From Gnetum montanum (Eukaryota; Streptophyta; Gnetopsida; Gnetales; Gnetaceae), in assembly GCA_015680685.1 (NCBI GenBank), contig MNCI01034266.1, forward strand, positions 590,261 through 654,260: a DNA stretch of 64,000 nt, read 5' to 3'. Below are positions 45,296 through 57,182 of the stretch, piece after piece. The notes under the pieces were generated by a model, which saw nothing but the letters and a program-made list of their open reading frames with translations, had not been told where the DNA came from and did not search any database. The position numbers and the translations under genes were made by a program. Numbering within the stretch: position 1 is the stretch's first letter; each line of letters opens with the position of its first letter.

Positions 45296-46539
45296 AACAT
45301 CTGGAGAATGGGCTCGATAGACGTTGACAAAGAATACGAAAAACTACAGTAGGCACAATGTTGAGGTTGTCACTTGGTGAGTGTTGAGATGTCACTTGGT
45401 TGCACTTGAGAGTGTTGTATTAGTTTTGCAGAGGTTAAGGTAGAGAGTAAAGATGATGTTTAGCCGAGTCTCTTGTCGAAGTGCTCATGAGGGACTCATT
45501 CACATTTTCATCATTAGTTGGCACTATTCCTTAACCTCTCATAGGACAGGTGTTTCCTTCATAGGATGAGTTGCGTTACATTCGTGAAGGGTTTTGACTT
45601 GCCTACAAATTCTTTCCATACAACGAATTGTGTTAGACACGTCATGGAATTTTCACTATGAAGTAGTTGAGCTAGTCGAGGCACTCACTTCGCGACGCTA
45701 TAGCATTTGTTGTTGTCGTAAGCTATGCCCCTATGAGCAAAGGTCTTACTATTTACTGGCATTGTTAAAGTTGTTGGGCATTGTCGCTGGCATGCGATGT
45801 CAAAAAAATAAAGTCTAACAACAACCTTGGCAGCATCGGCATGGAGGAGCTGACCTCGAAGGCACCGGGAGGTGCTGAGAGTGCGGATGCTCTGGAATCC
45901 TTGCCAAAGACACCCATTCTCAATTTAGCTAAGGGACCAGCTACCACATAGCTAAACATCGTGTGAGTTGAGGCATTGGCAGGGGGATGGAGAGTAACAA
46001 TATTGTGGCTAGGCCATAATATTGTTGGAACTCCAGTTGCAGGAACTAGCTAAGGAACTACCATCAGGGTGATAGGCCATGTCGATGGTAGGTCCAAAGG
46101 GCTAGTATAATTCCATACAACATCTCTGGAGGGTCAGCATGATGCCAATGGTGGTGGCGTCACATGTGTCTCGGACCACGTTGTCATTGTGTCGTGAACT
46201 AGATTTCAAAACTACAATGTCCCACCCACACGTCAGCACCATGCATGCTTTTCTGATGCATACTTGGCATAGATGCATACTAGGGACATGATGCAAACCT
46301 GGTTTAGGGGCTCAGGAGACCATGTTCTGGTTTAAGGTCCTAGCGGACCAATGTGTTGGTTTAAGTTCCCGGTAGATAGTACACGCCAGTTTATCGTCGT
46401 AGGGATGGGCTGTGCCAGTTTTACATCATGACGGATGGTGCTCAATGCTGCTAGTTTAACATCATTGTGGATGCTTCTCGATGCCATTACTAGTTTATTG
46501 CCTTAGCAAATGGTGGTGGCTGTCGTTGTGCTTCAGACG
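45296..46539 (-). other. Tat B 3' UTR with ~34-45 bp repeats
   Basis: No supported ORF. From about 46310 to 46510 there are repeats whose - strand form is TTAAACTGG..ACCATG..GGTCC, like those in the 3' UTRs at 5600-5720 and 32690-32770. The part 45296-46000 is GC-richer and has no recognised content. Confidence 0.65.
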
Positions 46540-47728
46540 TTCTACGGCTTGACGTACGAGTGATTCATCAGGTTGGCAAACTTGTTTCCATCCATGTCCA
46601 CCAGCTTGAATGCTCCATTCCTGAAGGCTTTAGTGACCACGTAAGGGCCTTCTCAGTTGGCTAAGAATTTGTTCATGTGCTCATGGACAGCCTTGAGGAT
46701 GAGGTCTCCCTTCTAGACTAGTCGTTGATGCGGGTCTGCATGATGCTTCTGTTGTTGCTTGCTCTGGTAGTGCTCGATGCGTCTCAACATCTACGCACAC
46801 TCCTCCTCTATTGAGTTGAGGTCGATGATCCATGACTCATTATTTTGAACTTCACTCATGATGTCGGATAGGATCATATGGAGTGATGGTACCTGCAACT
46901 CAAGAGGCAACATGGCTTCAGATCCATAAACAAGACTATAAGGAGTCTTACTTGTCACAGTGTTGCACATCGTCTGGTAGGCCCACAGAAGGTAGAGGAT
47001 CTACTCGTGCCACCACCTCTTTCTATTGTTAAACATCTACTTTAGCAAGTTGATGATGAAATTATTTGTAGCCTCCACTTGCCCGTTCACCTGCAGATAA
47101 TAAGGGAAGGAGAATGATTGCTTAATGCCTAGATTGTTGTAGAAGGTTTTGGTTTCTATACTACTGAATTGTGGCCCATTGTTGGTCACAATAGTTATTG
47201 GGAGCCAAAATCTGGTTATGATGTTGTCCAAGATGAAATGGTAGATTTGCTAAGACATTGTCTTCCTCAAGGGAATGGCTTCCACCCACTTAGTAAAGTA
47301 CTCAATGGTGGTGATAATGAAACTATGCCTTGTGGAGGACTTAGGCGTGATAGGCCCTATGAGGTCTAATCCCCATCATTGGAAGGGACACCTAATTTGC
47401 GTTGGGTGTAGGTTTGCAAGTGCTACGTGTATGAGATTTACGTATCTTTGGCATGTGTCTCACATTTTGACTTTTGATAGGTAGTCATCCTCCATGTGGG
47501 GCTAGTAGTACCCTAGAAATCTAATTTTTGTAGCCATAGCCTTGGGTGCTATGTGTCTACCGCACAACCCCTCATGCACTTTGTTAACTACCTTCTACGC
47601 TTGCTCGCCACCCATGCATGCCAGCAATATCCTGTCGTAGGAACGTTGACACAGGGCATCATTTCCCATGAGCACATATTGCTGGGCACGCTTACAGATT
47701 GCATCTCTCTAGGAAGATGTCAATCCAC
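46540..47728 (-). pseudogene. Tat B integrase
   Basis: On the - strand: HHCC domain (VHEGLCGRHIAPKAM and MxDTCQR), then WGLDLIGPITPKSSTRHSF with the first Asp, IVTNNGPQFSS where the second Asp is Asn, and YYLQVNGQVEATNNF, which keeps the catalytic Glu. AYQTMCNTVTSKTPYSLVYG, GPYVVTKAFRNGAFKLVDMDG and NHSYVKP form the C-terminal part. There are about ten stops. It would insert the cDNA. There is no chromodomain, as expected for Tat. The intact zinc domain shows what Tat A lost at 24658. Confidence 0.88.
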
Positions 47729-48320
47729 CTAGGGGTTCACCATGCTATAGATAAGTTTTAATGCTGGCATACCACTCTTGGGTATCTGCAGCATTGATAG
47801 AGGCCATGTGTTCCATTGAGTGATAGGCTCTATACATTCTATAATTGAGGTTGGTAGATTTTCCAAGGAATGTGATGGAATGTTTAATTCAAGGGTAGCT
47901 AAGGAACCTACCATGGTATTCTCATTACATGGCACATGTTTCACATCTATGGTTGTGAATTGCTTAAGGAGGATTTTTGCTAGGTCATAGTAGGGTTGCA
48001 GGTGCGTAGCCTTGTTGGCGTAGACCTCGGTGATTTGATTCACAACTAGTTGTGAATCTCCCCAGATTGCCAGGTGTTGTATGTGTAATGCTTGGGTAGT
48101 TAAGAGGGCTCTGAGTAGCCCCTCGTATTCTACCATGTTGTTGGTGCAAGGGAATGCAAAACAGTAAGATGATGGATGCATTTCCCTATAGGGGAATGTG
48201 ATGATGATAGCAGCGCTACCTCCTCACATAGTTGAGGCACCGTTGAAGTGTAGAGTGGCTTCAAGATACGATGGGACAACGTCAATATTGCTAATGTGCT
48301 CGTCTAGGAATTTGAGGTCT
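47729..48320 (-). pseudogene. Tat B second (archaeal-type) RNase H
   Basis: The frame is open for 150 codons at 47729-48181. CTNNMVEYEGLLRALLTTQAL holds the catalytic Glu. AIWGDSQLVVNQITEVY holds an Asp. HVPCNENTMVGSLATL replaces the usual HVPRxxNxxADALA, so the last Asp is lost. Upstream, after a stop, LHFNGAST has Asn for the first Asp of FDGS. This extra RNase H is a hallmark of plant Tat elements and lies between the normal RNase H and IN. It is thought to aid removal of RNA primers; here two of the acidic residues are gone. Confidence 0.85.
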
Positions 48321-48328
48321 ATGGTTGC

Positions 48329-48859
48329 CTAATTGTCGACTGGTGAGGCTGTGAGTTGGGTTGCTATGGCTTGATCCTTTGTCAATGATTGAATTACATA
48401 GCGTAAATCGAACTCTACGGTTATTACCTTCCATTGAGCTATCCTGCTACTTTTGTAGAGGTTGTTAGTGATAGCCGAAAGTATATTTCTTTTGCAAATG
48501 ATGTTGGTTGTACTGTGAAATAGGTAATGCCTCAACGTTTTTAGTGTGAACACTAAGGCAAGGAAATTCCTCTCCACTTCATTGTACTTTGCCTCATGCA
48601 CTATTAGTGCATGGCTTAGGTAATACAATGGTATCTCAGAACCATCGTCTCACTTTTGACATAGCAGTGCTGCTACAGGTGTGTTGGAGATGGCGAGGTA
48701 GATAAAGAAGGTTTTATACCTTTGTGGTGGATGCAAAATCAGGAGGTGTGAGAGTTTCTTCTTTAGGTCGTTGAAGGCTTGTTGACATTGGGTTGTCCAC
48801 TCAAAGTTAACTCCTTTCTTTAGGAGGTGTTGCATGGGATGTAACTTGTCGGTCAACCT
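48329..48859 (-). pseudogene. Tat B RNase H
   Basis: LLKKGVNFEWTTQCQQAF, LAISNTPVAALLCQK (Ala in place of the first catalytic Asp region FIYLA), then after a stop PLYYLSHALIVHEAKYNEVE, FLALVFTLKTLRHYLF and IICKRNILSAI. A tail with VEFDLRYVIQSLTKDQAI ends at TAG 48329-48331. It is contiguous with RT in one frame (48650-49330). Loss of acidic residues suggests inactivity. It degrades RNA in the RNA-DNA hybrid in active relatives. Confidence 0.85.
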
Positions 48860-50011
48860 TGCTATGAACCTTCGAATGAATTGCATTCTACCTTGCAAAC
48901 CACATAACTTCTTAAGGTTTGTGGGAGGTTCCAAGTTGACGATGGCCTTGACTTTGTCAGGGTCCACCCATATTCTTGCCTCCAATACTATGAACCCTAA
49001 CATAAATCTAGTTTTCACCCCGAATATGCACTTCTTAGGATTGAGGCATAAGTCATGCATTTGGCAGCATTTGAGGACTACTCCTAGATCGCATGGGTGA
49101 TCAACTGCCTCCTTGGACTTGACTGCTATATCATCCACATAGTCGTTTAATGTTTCTAGGATGTAGTCACTAAAAATGTAAGTCATGGCTTGCTGGTAGG
49201 TTGCTCCAGCATTATTGAGCCTAAAGGGCATCATGGTGTAGCAGAAGGTCGCCCATGGGGTCATGAAGTTTGTTGGTAGCTGGTGCTCTGGGTTAATGTG
49301 AATTTGATTGTATTTGAAGAAACCATCCATGAAGGATAACAGAGCATGACCAGCTGTGGTGTTGATGAGCTAATCAATGCTTGGGAGTGGGAATTTGTCC
49401 TTGATCGTTGCCTTATTCAAGTCTCGGAAATCTATAGAGATTCATATTCCTCCCATTTTCTTTGAAACCACAATGACGTTGGACACCCACTCTGAATAGT
49501 CAACCACGCAGATGAAACCTACTTAGTATAGCTTGGTGCTTTCATCCCTCACGGCTAGTGCAATTTACGGCTTAACCTTGCGAGCCTTCTGCTTGACTGC
49601 CTTCATGTGTGGATCTAGGATGATGTTGTGCTGAATCAGCTGCAGATCCAAACCTAGCATGTCGTTGTACAACCATGTGAAGACATCGATGTTGTCTTGT
49701 AGAATCTTGGCTATGCTTTTGTGTGTTTATGTGTCTAGGAGGGAGCTGATTCTTAACATTTTCACCTCCCCCTTTGATGTGGTGATAGACTTCTCAACGA
49801 GAAGGTCCTTAGTTACATCCCTAGCCTCTAAGTATCAGATTTGGACTAGATGCTCGGGCTAGTCTGGGGATGCTTCTAAGGCTACTATGGTGCTAGTTTT
49901 GATCAACCCCCAATCGATCATGTTGGGGTCCACCTGTCTCATGAGCTTGCCCTATGGACCTGCTAACCTTAAATGCATGGAAAGGTCACGATGGATTTCC
50001 ATCTTTTGCTT
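48860..50011 (-). pseudogene. Tat B reverse transcriptase
   Basis: From a putative 3' splice site (TTATGTTGGTAG/GTCAAG on the - strand) the frame runs through LVEKSITTSKGEVKML, DIDVFTWLYNDMLGLDL, FRDLNKATIKDKFPLPSID, LLSFMDGFFKYNQIHI, TPWATFCYTMMPFRLNNAG and the catalytic NDYVDDIAVK (about 49131-49142), then LNPKKCIFGVK and GLQGRMQFIRRF. The YVDD box is intact and the last 227 codons are open (48650-49330). About eight stops lie upstream. This is the polymerase of the element. Confidence 0.9.
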
Positions 50012-50012
50012 G

Positions 50013-51119
50013 ACCTACCAACATAAGATAAAAGCCTGGTTAAGAGGCGTCTATCGATAGAGATTATGTGTAACAAAAATTTGTAAAATAGTGACATGAT
50101 GCAACTCGCAAAGTGTGAAGCTATGAAATGGTCAATATGCAAATGCCAAACTACTAGTTTAGTGTCATTTCAGACTACCAAATTGTGACATCCAGAATCT
50201 TAACATGTAAGATGATAGTATGTGAAATGGGAAACTATGGGTATGAGAAGTGCATAACCGTCAATACGAAAATACGAACTACTGATATCAAGATGCGAGA
50301 CTGCTAAATGTGGAAGAGGATGTGGAAATGTGAACTGCTGATATCAAAATTGTGATACTGCCAATGTGGAAGAGGATGTGAAAACCACCCATGTGATAAT
50401 GTAGTATTTTTAGTTTAACGTCATTGCGGAATGCAAGCGTAACAGGTTGAAACTGCTAGTTTAGAATATTTTTGGATTGTTATAGGTGCAACTATGCTAG
50501 GATTGCTAGTTTAAGGTCTTCTCAAACTAGTCACACTGCGGTTGCCAGGATTGCATAACCAAAAACAAATATATTTTTTTGTTTTCGGTAAAGTAAACAG
50601 TTGGCTTGGAGAATGTGAAGGCTTAAATGTCAATAGTGCTACGATGTCGTGGTGAGCATGCTACGCTGCATGGCACACTCCACATTAATCAGAAAGAGAG
50701 AGAGTGGCAAGTTTCCCCCCCTTTTATCATTATGATCATAAATAAATAGGGGTTAAACCTTGGAAATTTTTTCATTCTCATCATAAGAGCGCAGAGCCCA
50801 CATTAGAGCACAAGGTAATTTCGGAGCATGAAGAAATTGTGTTAATGACTAGCGAGATGAGTTTTTTTTTCTTGTGCCTAAGGAGTTGCAAAGGAAGAGG
50901 CCTCCCCCAGCTAGGGAAGCCCTTCACATGGAGGAAGAGGAGGGATGAAGACTACGGCTTAAGTTGCAGAGGACGCAACCCCCCATTGGCAAATGCTTTT
51001 GTGTAATGCTTATGTTATTATTGCTTGCTATGCTATGCTGCCCTAGGCGGTGTAGGGTTGCACAACATCTACTTTGAACTAACTTGTTTTGGATCAATGT
51101 AAATATGCTTCTTTGCTAG
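50013..51119. other. spacer between RT and the antisense gene
   Basis: Short repeats of CTGATATCAA..TGTGGAAGAGGATGTG occur twice near 50280-50390, and CTAGTTTAACGTCATTGCGG-type pieces near 50400-50530. A small frame at 50880-50960 (KELQRKRPPPARE) may be an upstream exon of the antisense gene. CTAGCAG at 51113-51119 is a candidate 3' splice site. Confidence 0.4.
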
Positions 51120-52803
51120 CAGAGAAAGAAGAATAAGAAGAAGGTGATGAAGAAGTGTCGGCCCCTAAGATGAGGGCGACGAATGATGACATGGAGGTGC
51201 CAGTCTCAAAGGAATGGACCTTGGTCAAGAATACAGGAGCTCCTATCTCTAGGGAAAGGGCTCTTATCATTAGGGAGCCTCCTCCTACCAATGAAGAGGC
51301 ATCTCCCTTGAATAAAAAATACGCTGGTCTCTTGAAAGGAAAGGCACCAACACATGAGGAAGGGGCTCATGTAGACTTGGTAGGGCCTTCCACTAAGGGT
51401 ACCGCCATTGTCTTGCATCAGCATAAGAAAGACTGTAGTCAGATGCTAGTGAGTTCGGTGATACGTCTTCCTCATCATAGTATATTATGGCCATTGCTAA
51501 TATACTTAGTCATGTAGCAGGTGCTACTGCTGATGCCGTAGGACCCCCTCTAATTCCTATAGAGTCATGGACCGAGATCCTTCATAAGTTTGCGTTCGTG
51601 TAGGGACTTGTTGATGACATGATCAAACATCTTCAGTAGGCGGACCCTAACGTGGGTAAGTAGTGGTGTTAAGTGCCGTTATGTTGCTATACTAAAAATT
51701 TTTGAGTTTGTTGATTTTTCTATACTAAAGCGATTGTTATGCTCTTTGTGTCAAGGCAGCCTCTCAGCTCAAATGGGACCTAGTGTGACCTATGAAGGTT
51801 GGCGCTGTGCCTACACTGTCACCTGATGTGATCGAGGTGCCTCATTGCACGTTCGATGAGGCTTACAAGTGTGTTTTGCACTCAACACACTCCCTGTCGA
51901 AGTATAAATGCGTCAATGAGGACCTGTGGAAACAGGTCCAAAGGGTTGAGTAAAGAGAGGCTAACCTGGTCATTGAGGTGGAGGATCTCAAGTCAAGGAA
52001 TGAGTTCCTTATAAGCTGTGGCCCTAATAATGAGGACTGGCGCATGGTTGTAGAAGACTACACTAGGTTTTGGATTGTTTTGTGTCAGTATGTTGAATCC
52101 ACTCACAAGATAATCGAACAACAAATGCAGATGGACTAGCTAGCCCAGAAGTATCAAGAAATGAAAGATTTCTGCATTAGGTTTTCAAATGCGGTCAAAC
52201 CCAGAGAAACCACAAACATGTGTACAAGCTAGAGAATGACACCCATCAAAAACTATACAAAGGTGCTGCTATGGAGGCATTCACATATGAAGCATTTGTG
52301 AATGCCATCGACACTTCTGAAGCCTATGCCAAATTCAAAGAGCAAGTAAAGGTTACAAAATCTCTTGACTTGAAAGTGGACCTTCCCATAGGACAGACCA
52401 CAACTATCTCCTTTTCCCCGGGACCTCCAAAATGGATGACCATGGAAAGGGGGAGAGTCGTTGTTGTGGATTCTAAACCTAGCAATAGGAGTTGGATGGA
52501 CATCATAACAGAGGAGGTCTAGCATCGCCTCGGGCTCAGTTTAGACTGAATACCCTTTGAGACTAATGTAGGCCCTTCTCAGGTTAGTCACTTTACTGTG
52601 TTGGTGCTTATGCACTATTGTAACTTGCATTTGTTTCCCTAGCTAACTACTTCATTCCCACGATGCAGGCTCTAGATGAGAGTGTAAGGCCCATAGAGGA
52701 AGGGAATGAAGAATCAACAAAGGACGAAGTAGGGGAAGGCGATGCAAAAGCCAATGGCACAAAGGCAAGTAGTGAGGTTGATGCAAATGGAGACAACATA
52801 TGA
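51120..52803 (+). pseudogene. antisense spliced gene in Tat B
   Basis: On the strand opposite to gag-pol. Exon 1, about 51120-51655, reads VSAPKMRATNDDMEVPVSK and, after one shift, IPIESWTEILHKFAF. The donor G/GTAAGT is at 51656 and the acceptor GGCAG ends at 51759; joining gives ADPNV-A-SQLKWD in frame. Exon 2, 51760-52582, reads DVIEVPHCTFDEAYKC, VEDLKSRNEFLISCG (coiled-coil-like), EAFTYEAFVNAIDTSEAY and SPGPPKWMTMERGR. A second intron (CAG/GTTAGT 52583, acceptor GATGCAG 52668) leads to exon 3, 52669-52803, ALDESVRPIEEGNEEST to GDNI then TGA. Stops exist in exon 2 near 51950, 52137 and 52520. Function and family unknown. Homologous to 14567-14886 in Tat A. Confidence 0.6.
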
Positions 52804-52880
52804 CCGCATGGGAGTCTCTTTTTTGAAATTTTGAAATTTTGTACAAGTTTTGCAAACATTGTCAATAGGTGAAAGTTTTG

Positions 52881-52886
52881 AATAAA
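52881..52886 (+). promoter_or_regulatory. poly(A) signal of the antisense gene
   Basis: AATAAA lies 78 bp after the TGA at 52801-52803 on the same strand, at normal plant spacing. Confidence 0.5.
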
Positions 52887-52964
52887 ATGAAAGACTTTAG
52901 AAAAGAAACTAATTTTGCGTTAACTTATGTATCATGTAAATTTTTCATGCTTTCATATGTTATT

Positions 52965-53172
52965 TTTAGGCCATTTCGAGCCTTTGCGTATCACGCCAAA
53001 AGGATTGTATGTTAATAAAGAAAAAAGCAACGATGCTAGTTTTAGGCCATTTCGGGCCATTGCTAGTTTTAGGCTATTTAGGGCCATTGCTAGTTTTCAG
53101 CCATTTTGGGCCATTGCTAGTTTTAGGCCATTTCAGGCCATTGATAGTTTTAGGCCATTTCGGGCCATAGCG
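52965..53172 (+). repeat. 27-bp tandem repeat
   Basis: TAGTTTTAGGCCATTTCGGG plus CCATTGC is repeated about five times at 53036-53172, with a lone half copy at 52965. Because 27 is a multiple of three, a frame of SFRPFRAIA repeats stays open, but no start or context supports a protein. The box resembles the CTAGTTTAA pieces of the spacers and 3' UTRs. Confidence 0.8.
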
Positions 53173-53312
53173 TAGCATCTGAAAGAATGGCATGTTAGTG
53201 AAGGGAAAAGGCGATAAATGCGTATGGGCTGGCAAGTGGGCGGGAAGCAGTAGGGTTGCTAGGCTATGCATAGCTATCTCTTGACCCGCCATGGGTTGAT
53301 TGGAATGTAAGG

Positions 53313-54122
53313 CTAAGATGTTCCACCAGGGCCTTCATCTATGTCATCACCTCCCACTTGGAAGGGCAACTTAGTCCATGCATTTTTGTTTTGGGGATCA
53401 ACTTGCTGAGCTGACCCCTCTACCAGGTAGTTAGTATAGATTGCTACAGGCACTTCATTCTTAGAAGTTATGACTTTTGAGCCCTGTTCCATGCCTACAT
53501 TGTGAATTTCTTGTTTCACTACTTCATCACTATGAATCACCACTTTTCTACCTGCGTATGGTAAGTGGATTTCTTGGTGTATGGGTGAGGAAATAGCCCT
53601 AAATTGTGCTAACCATGATCTCCCCAAAATTAGGTTAAACCCAGGCATTTCCTTGACCACGATGAATGTTGCATTTGTGCAAAACTGGTTCCCTACTATG
53701 AAGTTCATATGAACTGTGCCCTTTACCACGACTTGCACCCCATTGAACAACCTCAGGCATGAGGTCATCATGGGTTTGATCTAGTCAACCAAGTCTAGCC
53801 TGTCCATAATGGGGAAAGGGATGAAATTTGTAGCAGCCCCATCATCAATGTGTACCCTTCGAATCCGATGTTGGTCTACCTGAATTGTGATGAAAAGAGG
53901 CACCATACTCACCTGACCCCTCTTAGGGCCTTCCCTAATGGTGTTGTCGTAGAACGTTAGTTGAGGTTGTTCTGATCGTGAAGGTGTGGAAGGAAGCATG
54001 ACTAAGTAGATCACTTCGTCTTCCATAGGCATGTCTTCATTGACCAGAGTCACTGTCAACATGTGGATCAGAGCTTCGTAATGTGGAATAGATGTCATGA
54101 TTAGGTTGTACAAGCTCAACAT
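53313..54122 (-). pseudogene. Tat B aspartic protease region
   Basis: LSLYNLIMTSIPHYEAL, then PLFITIQVDQHRIRRV and the active site VHIDDGAATNFIPFPIMD, where DDGA stands for the usual D(S/T)GA. After a single stop at 53780, FIVGNQFCTNATFIVVKEM and FNLILGRSWLAQFRAI form the second conserved loop. The tail EIHLPYAGRKVVIHSDEVV and EQGSKVI is shared with Tat A. Two open frames cover nearly the whole unit with one stop between. It would process Gag-Pol. 53173-53312 between it and the repeat is non-coding. Confidence 0.85.
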
Positions 54123-54599
54123 AGTGTTTTTTTTTGTTTTAGAGCTTGTTTGACCTATGTGAGGGCATCCAAGATGTCTTGGCTTCCCTCTTGTTTGATG
54201 CTTTCCTCCTCTTCTATTCCTCCCGAAAGACGAATTTCTCGAGGAGAGGCAACTTCAGATCTAGGTTTAGATCCTTGTTGGTAGAGTGATGCAAGCTACG
54301 TAGTCATGTCGACCTTCATATTTGGTGGCAAAGGTACAGATGCGTGGGGCAAAGAAATAGGCTTCGGGGTACTTTTAATGGTATTTTCCATCAACGTCTC
54401 ACTTGCAAAGTGGACTTCTCACCTTGCGGGGCAAGGAGGCTATTCAACTGCGTTACGTGAGGTAGGGGCCAGCAAGGGTGTTGGCCCCTTGATGATGAAT
54501 GGAGCTAGAGGTGTTAACAGACTAGACCGCGTGGCTTCGCTAACAGGTGGTGCAAAGATGGATGCCCATGGCAGGACTTTCAGGACGAACGCCTAATAT
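54123..54599 (-). other. gag-PR linker of Tat B
   Basis: Degenerate, no domain recognised on either strand; the + strand frame at 54306-54596 is taken as a shadow. Confidence 0.35.
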
Positions 54600-57092
54600 G
54601 AGCTTGGACCAGCCGCTGGTGGTGCTGGTACACTACGCTGAGGCACACGGACCATGAATGGTTGTCAGGGTGGCCTAGGATCACTATCAATGTTGATGGA
54701 ATTGATTACATAACTAGCATTGTTGGCATTGAGGGGATCTATGTAGACATATAAAGATTGGTTTTCAGGGTGCACTAGGTTGCTTTCATCCAACACTAGC
54801 TTCCCCTAGTTGATTAATCTTTATATGTCATCCTGCAATGCTAGACAGTAATTACTATTGTGACTGCACTGTTGGTGGTAGTCACAAAACCTATCCAAAC
54901 CTGAAACACCTAGGAATGGGAGGCTCATTGGGCAAGGCCAAAGAGGGGTTCCTAATGAGCTTGCAGTAGCATTGATGTCTGGCATTTGCTTCTTATGACA
55001 TCTACTTGTGTTGGATGTGCCCTGCTGCCAATAGTTTCTTCAGGAGTTCTGAAGGCTTGAGGGGCAGTGGGGTATACTTTGAGTGGTCTTTGCACTCAAA
55101 GCTGGATTTGGTTTGTGTAGATGTCTTAGGTGCAGGTATAGCTAGTTATGGTACATGGCCCTACTTGGGCGTAGGGTTAGCCACAGGTATGGCTGGTTTC
55201 TTGCTATTCTTGCTACCATTGTTTCTAGGCTTGGGCTTGGCCTCAGTCTCCACAGTGGCCACTGTGGTTGTTAGGGCCTTACCCTTGTCCTTCTTTGCCA
55301 AGGTATTTTTGTAAGCAACGTAGGCTGGGTCTTTGCTTGCCTCGGCCATGTCTTGTATGCCCTTAGTCTAAGCAAAAGCTTGACTAAGGGAGTGAGAAGT
55401 GAGGTAGTACAGTTTGAACTTGATGAAATTTTTCACTACACCCTTAATCATGGCCAGCAAGTGGGCCTCCATGATGCGCTCGTGGATTTCGTTAAGGGTT
55501 GTGCTCCAATGTTGAATGAACTTTTGGACTCGTTCCAGCGGGTCTTGCTTCACGCTCATTAACTGGTCCAGCGTGGTTTCTGGATTCAAGTTGTACTTGA
55601 AGCGTGTCACGAACTAGGTCAGGAGTCCTTCCAAAGTTGAAATGGATGAGCATGGCAACACGTGGTACCAATCTAGGGCATTCCCAGCTAGGGACATGGT
55701 GAAGATGCGAATGATCATGTGCGGACATTGTTGCAATAGCAAAGATTTAGACCTGAAGGTGACAAGATGTGCATTGGGATCTCCCTTCCCATCATACTTC
55801 ATGAAGTGTGGGAGAGACATCCCTAGGGTTAGTGTCAAAGCATGGATTGCAGGACTGATGGGGTCATCCTGGTAGAAGTCTATGACTTGTACCATGTCAG
55901 ACCCAGCAGCTTTGAGGCATTTGATTTCCTTAGTGAAGGTCTGGATGAGCTAGAATGCTTGGTCCAAACTCGGCGACATTGTAGATAGTTGGGGAACTCT
56001 GGAGGCAGCTTCCACTTGTAGCATGGTGGGGATAGGGGCATGACCCATCGACAGTACTGTCGAGACGACCCCCATGAGTGGTGCTTCCTGTGTTGTCCAC
56101 CACCCAGCAGGTGGCGTTGTTAGGACAGGAATCACAGGTTGGGCTGTCGGATGGACTGCTTGTGTCACCGGAAGCATAGACCATAGCCCCGTGTTTGGTT
56201 GTGCCTTTTGTGAGGCTTGGTGGGCTTGCAAACCAATGTAGTGAGACATTTGCGATGCCTGCGGAATGGGTGAAGAAGCAAATGGGGCCCATCATGAGGA
56301 TAGGCCGAGGCCCACCACAGTGGATGGAACAGATGTGAATGCAGGAATGAAAATAAAATTCACGTATGATTATGAAATAGGCATGGTATGAACATGTGGC
56401 AAGGTATCCATGATTGGCGTATGATGTGCTATAGGGATGGACTGCTGAACAATCTGCAAAGTGATAGTATCTGCAAACGACACAGGCAAAATAGGCAAAA
56501 GAGGGTCTTGGGACCCTGCGGGATTGGCGTGGCTACCAATAGCAGATGTAATCATAGGTTGAGAAAGTGTGGGTGTAATCACAAAGGGAGCAATGAAAGA
56601 CAACGTCTTGGCCCAGAAGGACTGGGTAGGAGGAATGGGAACAGGGTTGGTTGGACCTCCCTCGTCTGATTAGGAATCGAGTTCCTTCTGTCCATCCTGG
56701 AAAGCATCGCCTTGGTTGGAAGCAGTGTCCTGTTGCTCCCTAAGCCTAGCCAATTGGATTAATTGGTTTATAAGCCTTTGGTTTGCCTATGACAAAGGTA
56801 AGGAAATGCCGGGAGTAGGAACAAACTCCTTCCCGTTGCAGTAAGTGAACTCAAAGCTATGTTTGTCCTTGAGTTCATGTACATCCAAGGGCAGATTTTC
56901 CTACACCTTTGCATAGAGGAAACTATAACACTTGTGTTGCTAGGGCAATCCCTCAGGTCCTTGGCTTTGGATTCTGACAGATCAACGTGCCTCCAACGTT
57001 TGGTTTAGTGGTTGTTTAGCACTAGTAGTGCCTCGAACTCTGATGGGAAATTCAACGTTGAAAGTGTTAGCGGCAGTGTTCGAAAAAGCCAT
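54600..57092 (-). pseudogene. Tat B gag
   Basis: Start at ATG 57092 (MAFSNTAANTFNVEFPIRV), with the shared N-terminal block SFEFTYCNGKEFVP. A long Pro/Ser/Thr-rich part follows (56603-55930). The capsid core at 55900-55370 reads FMKYDGKGDPNAHL, ALDWYHVLPCSSIST, FKYNLNPETTLDQLM and LERVQKFIQHWSTTLNEI. A basic region (AKKDKGKALTTTVATVE) and a knuckle-like CDYHQQCSHNSNYC near 54860-54900 follow, then ALQDDI. About a dozen stops and shifts are present. It would form the particle and bind RNA. The 5' leader between 57092 and the primer site is repeat-rich. Confidence 0.82.
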
Positions 57093-57182
57093 TGCTAAGC
57101 ATGTAGTTATGCAAAAAAAAGGGCAAAAAGTTATGCAAAAGAGTGTGAAAGGGTAAGGAAATTGGAAAGTAGCAAAAAGAAG

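Noticed and set aside
52253-52525. - strand frames over the antisense gene (52253-52525 and 51206-51424) as part of Tat B pol
   Set aside because: They match no retroelement domain, while the + strand has introns that restore frame and a homologous copy in Tat A.
53036-53172. SFRPFRAIA repeat protein
   Set aside because: The 27-bp unit keeps any frame open; no start, homology or expression context supports translation.
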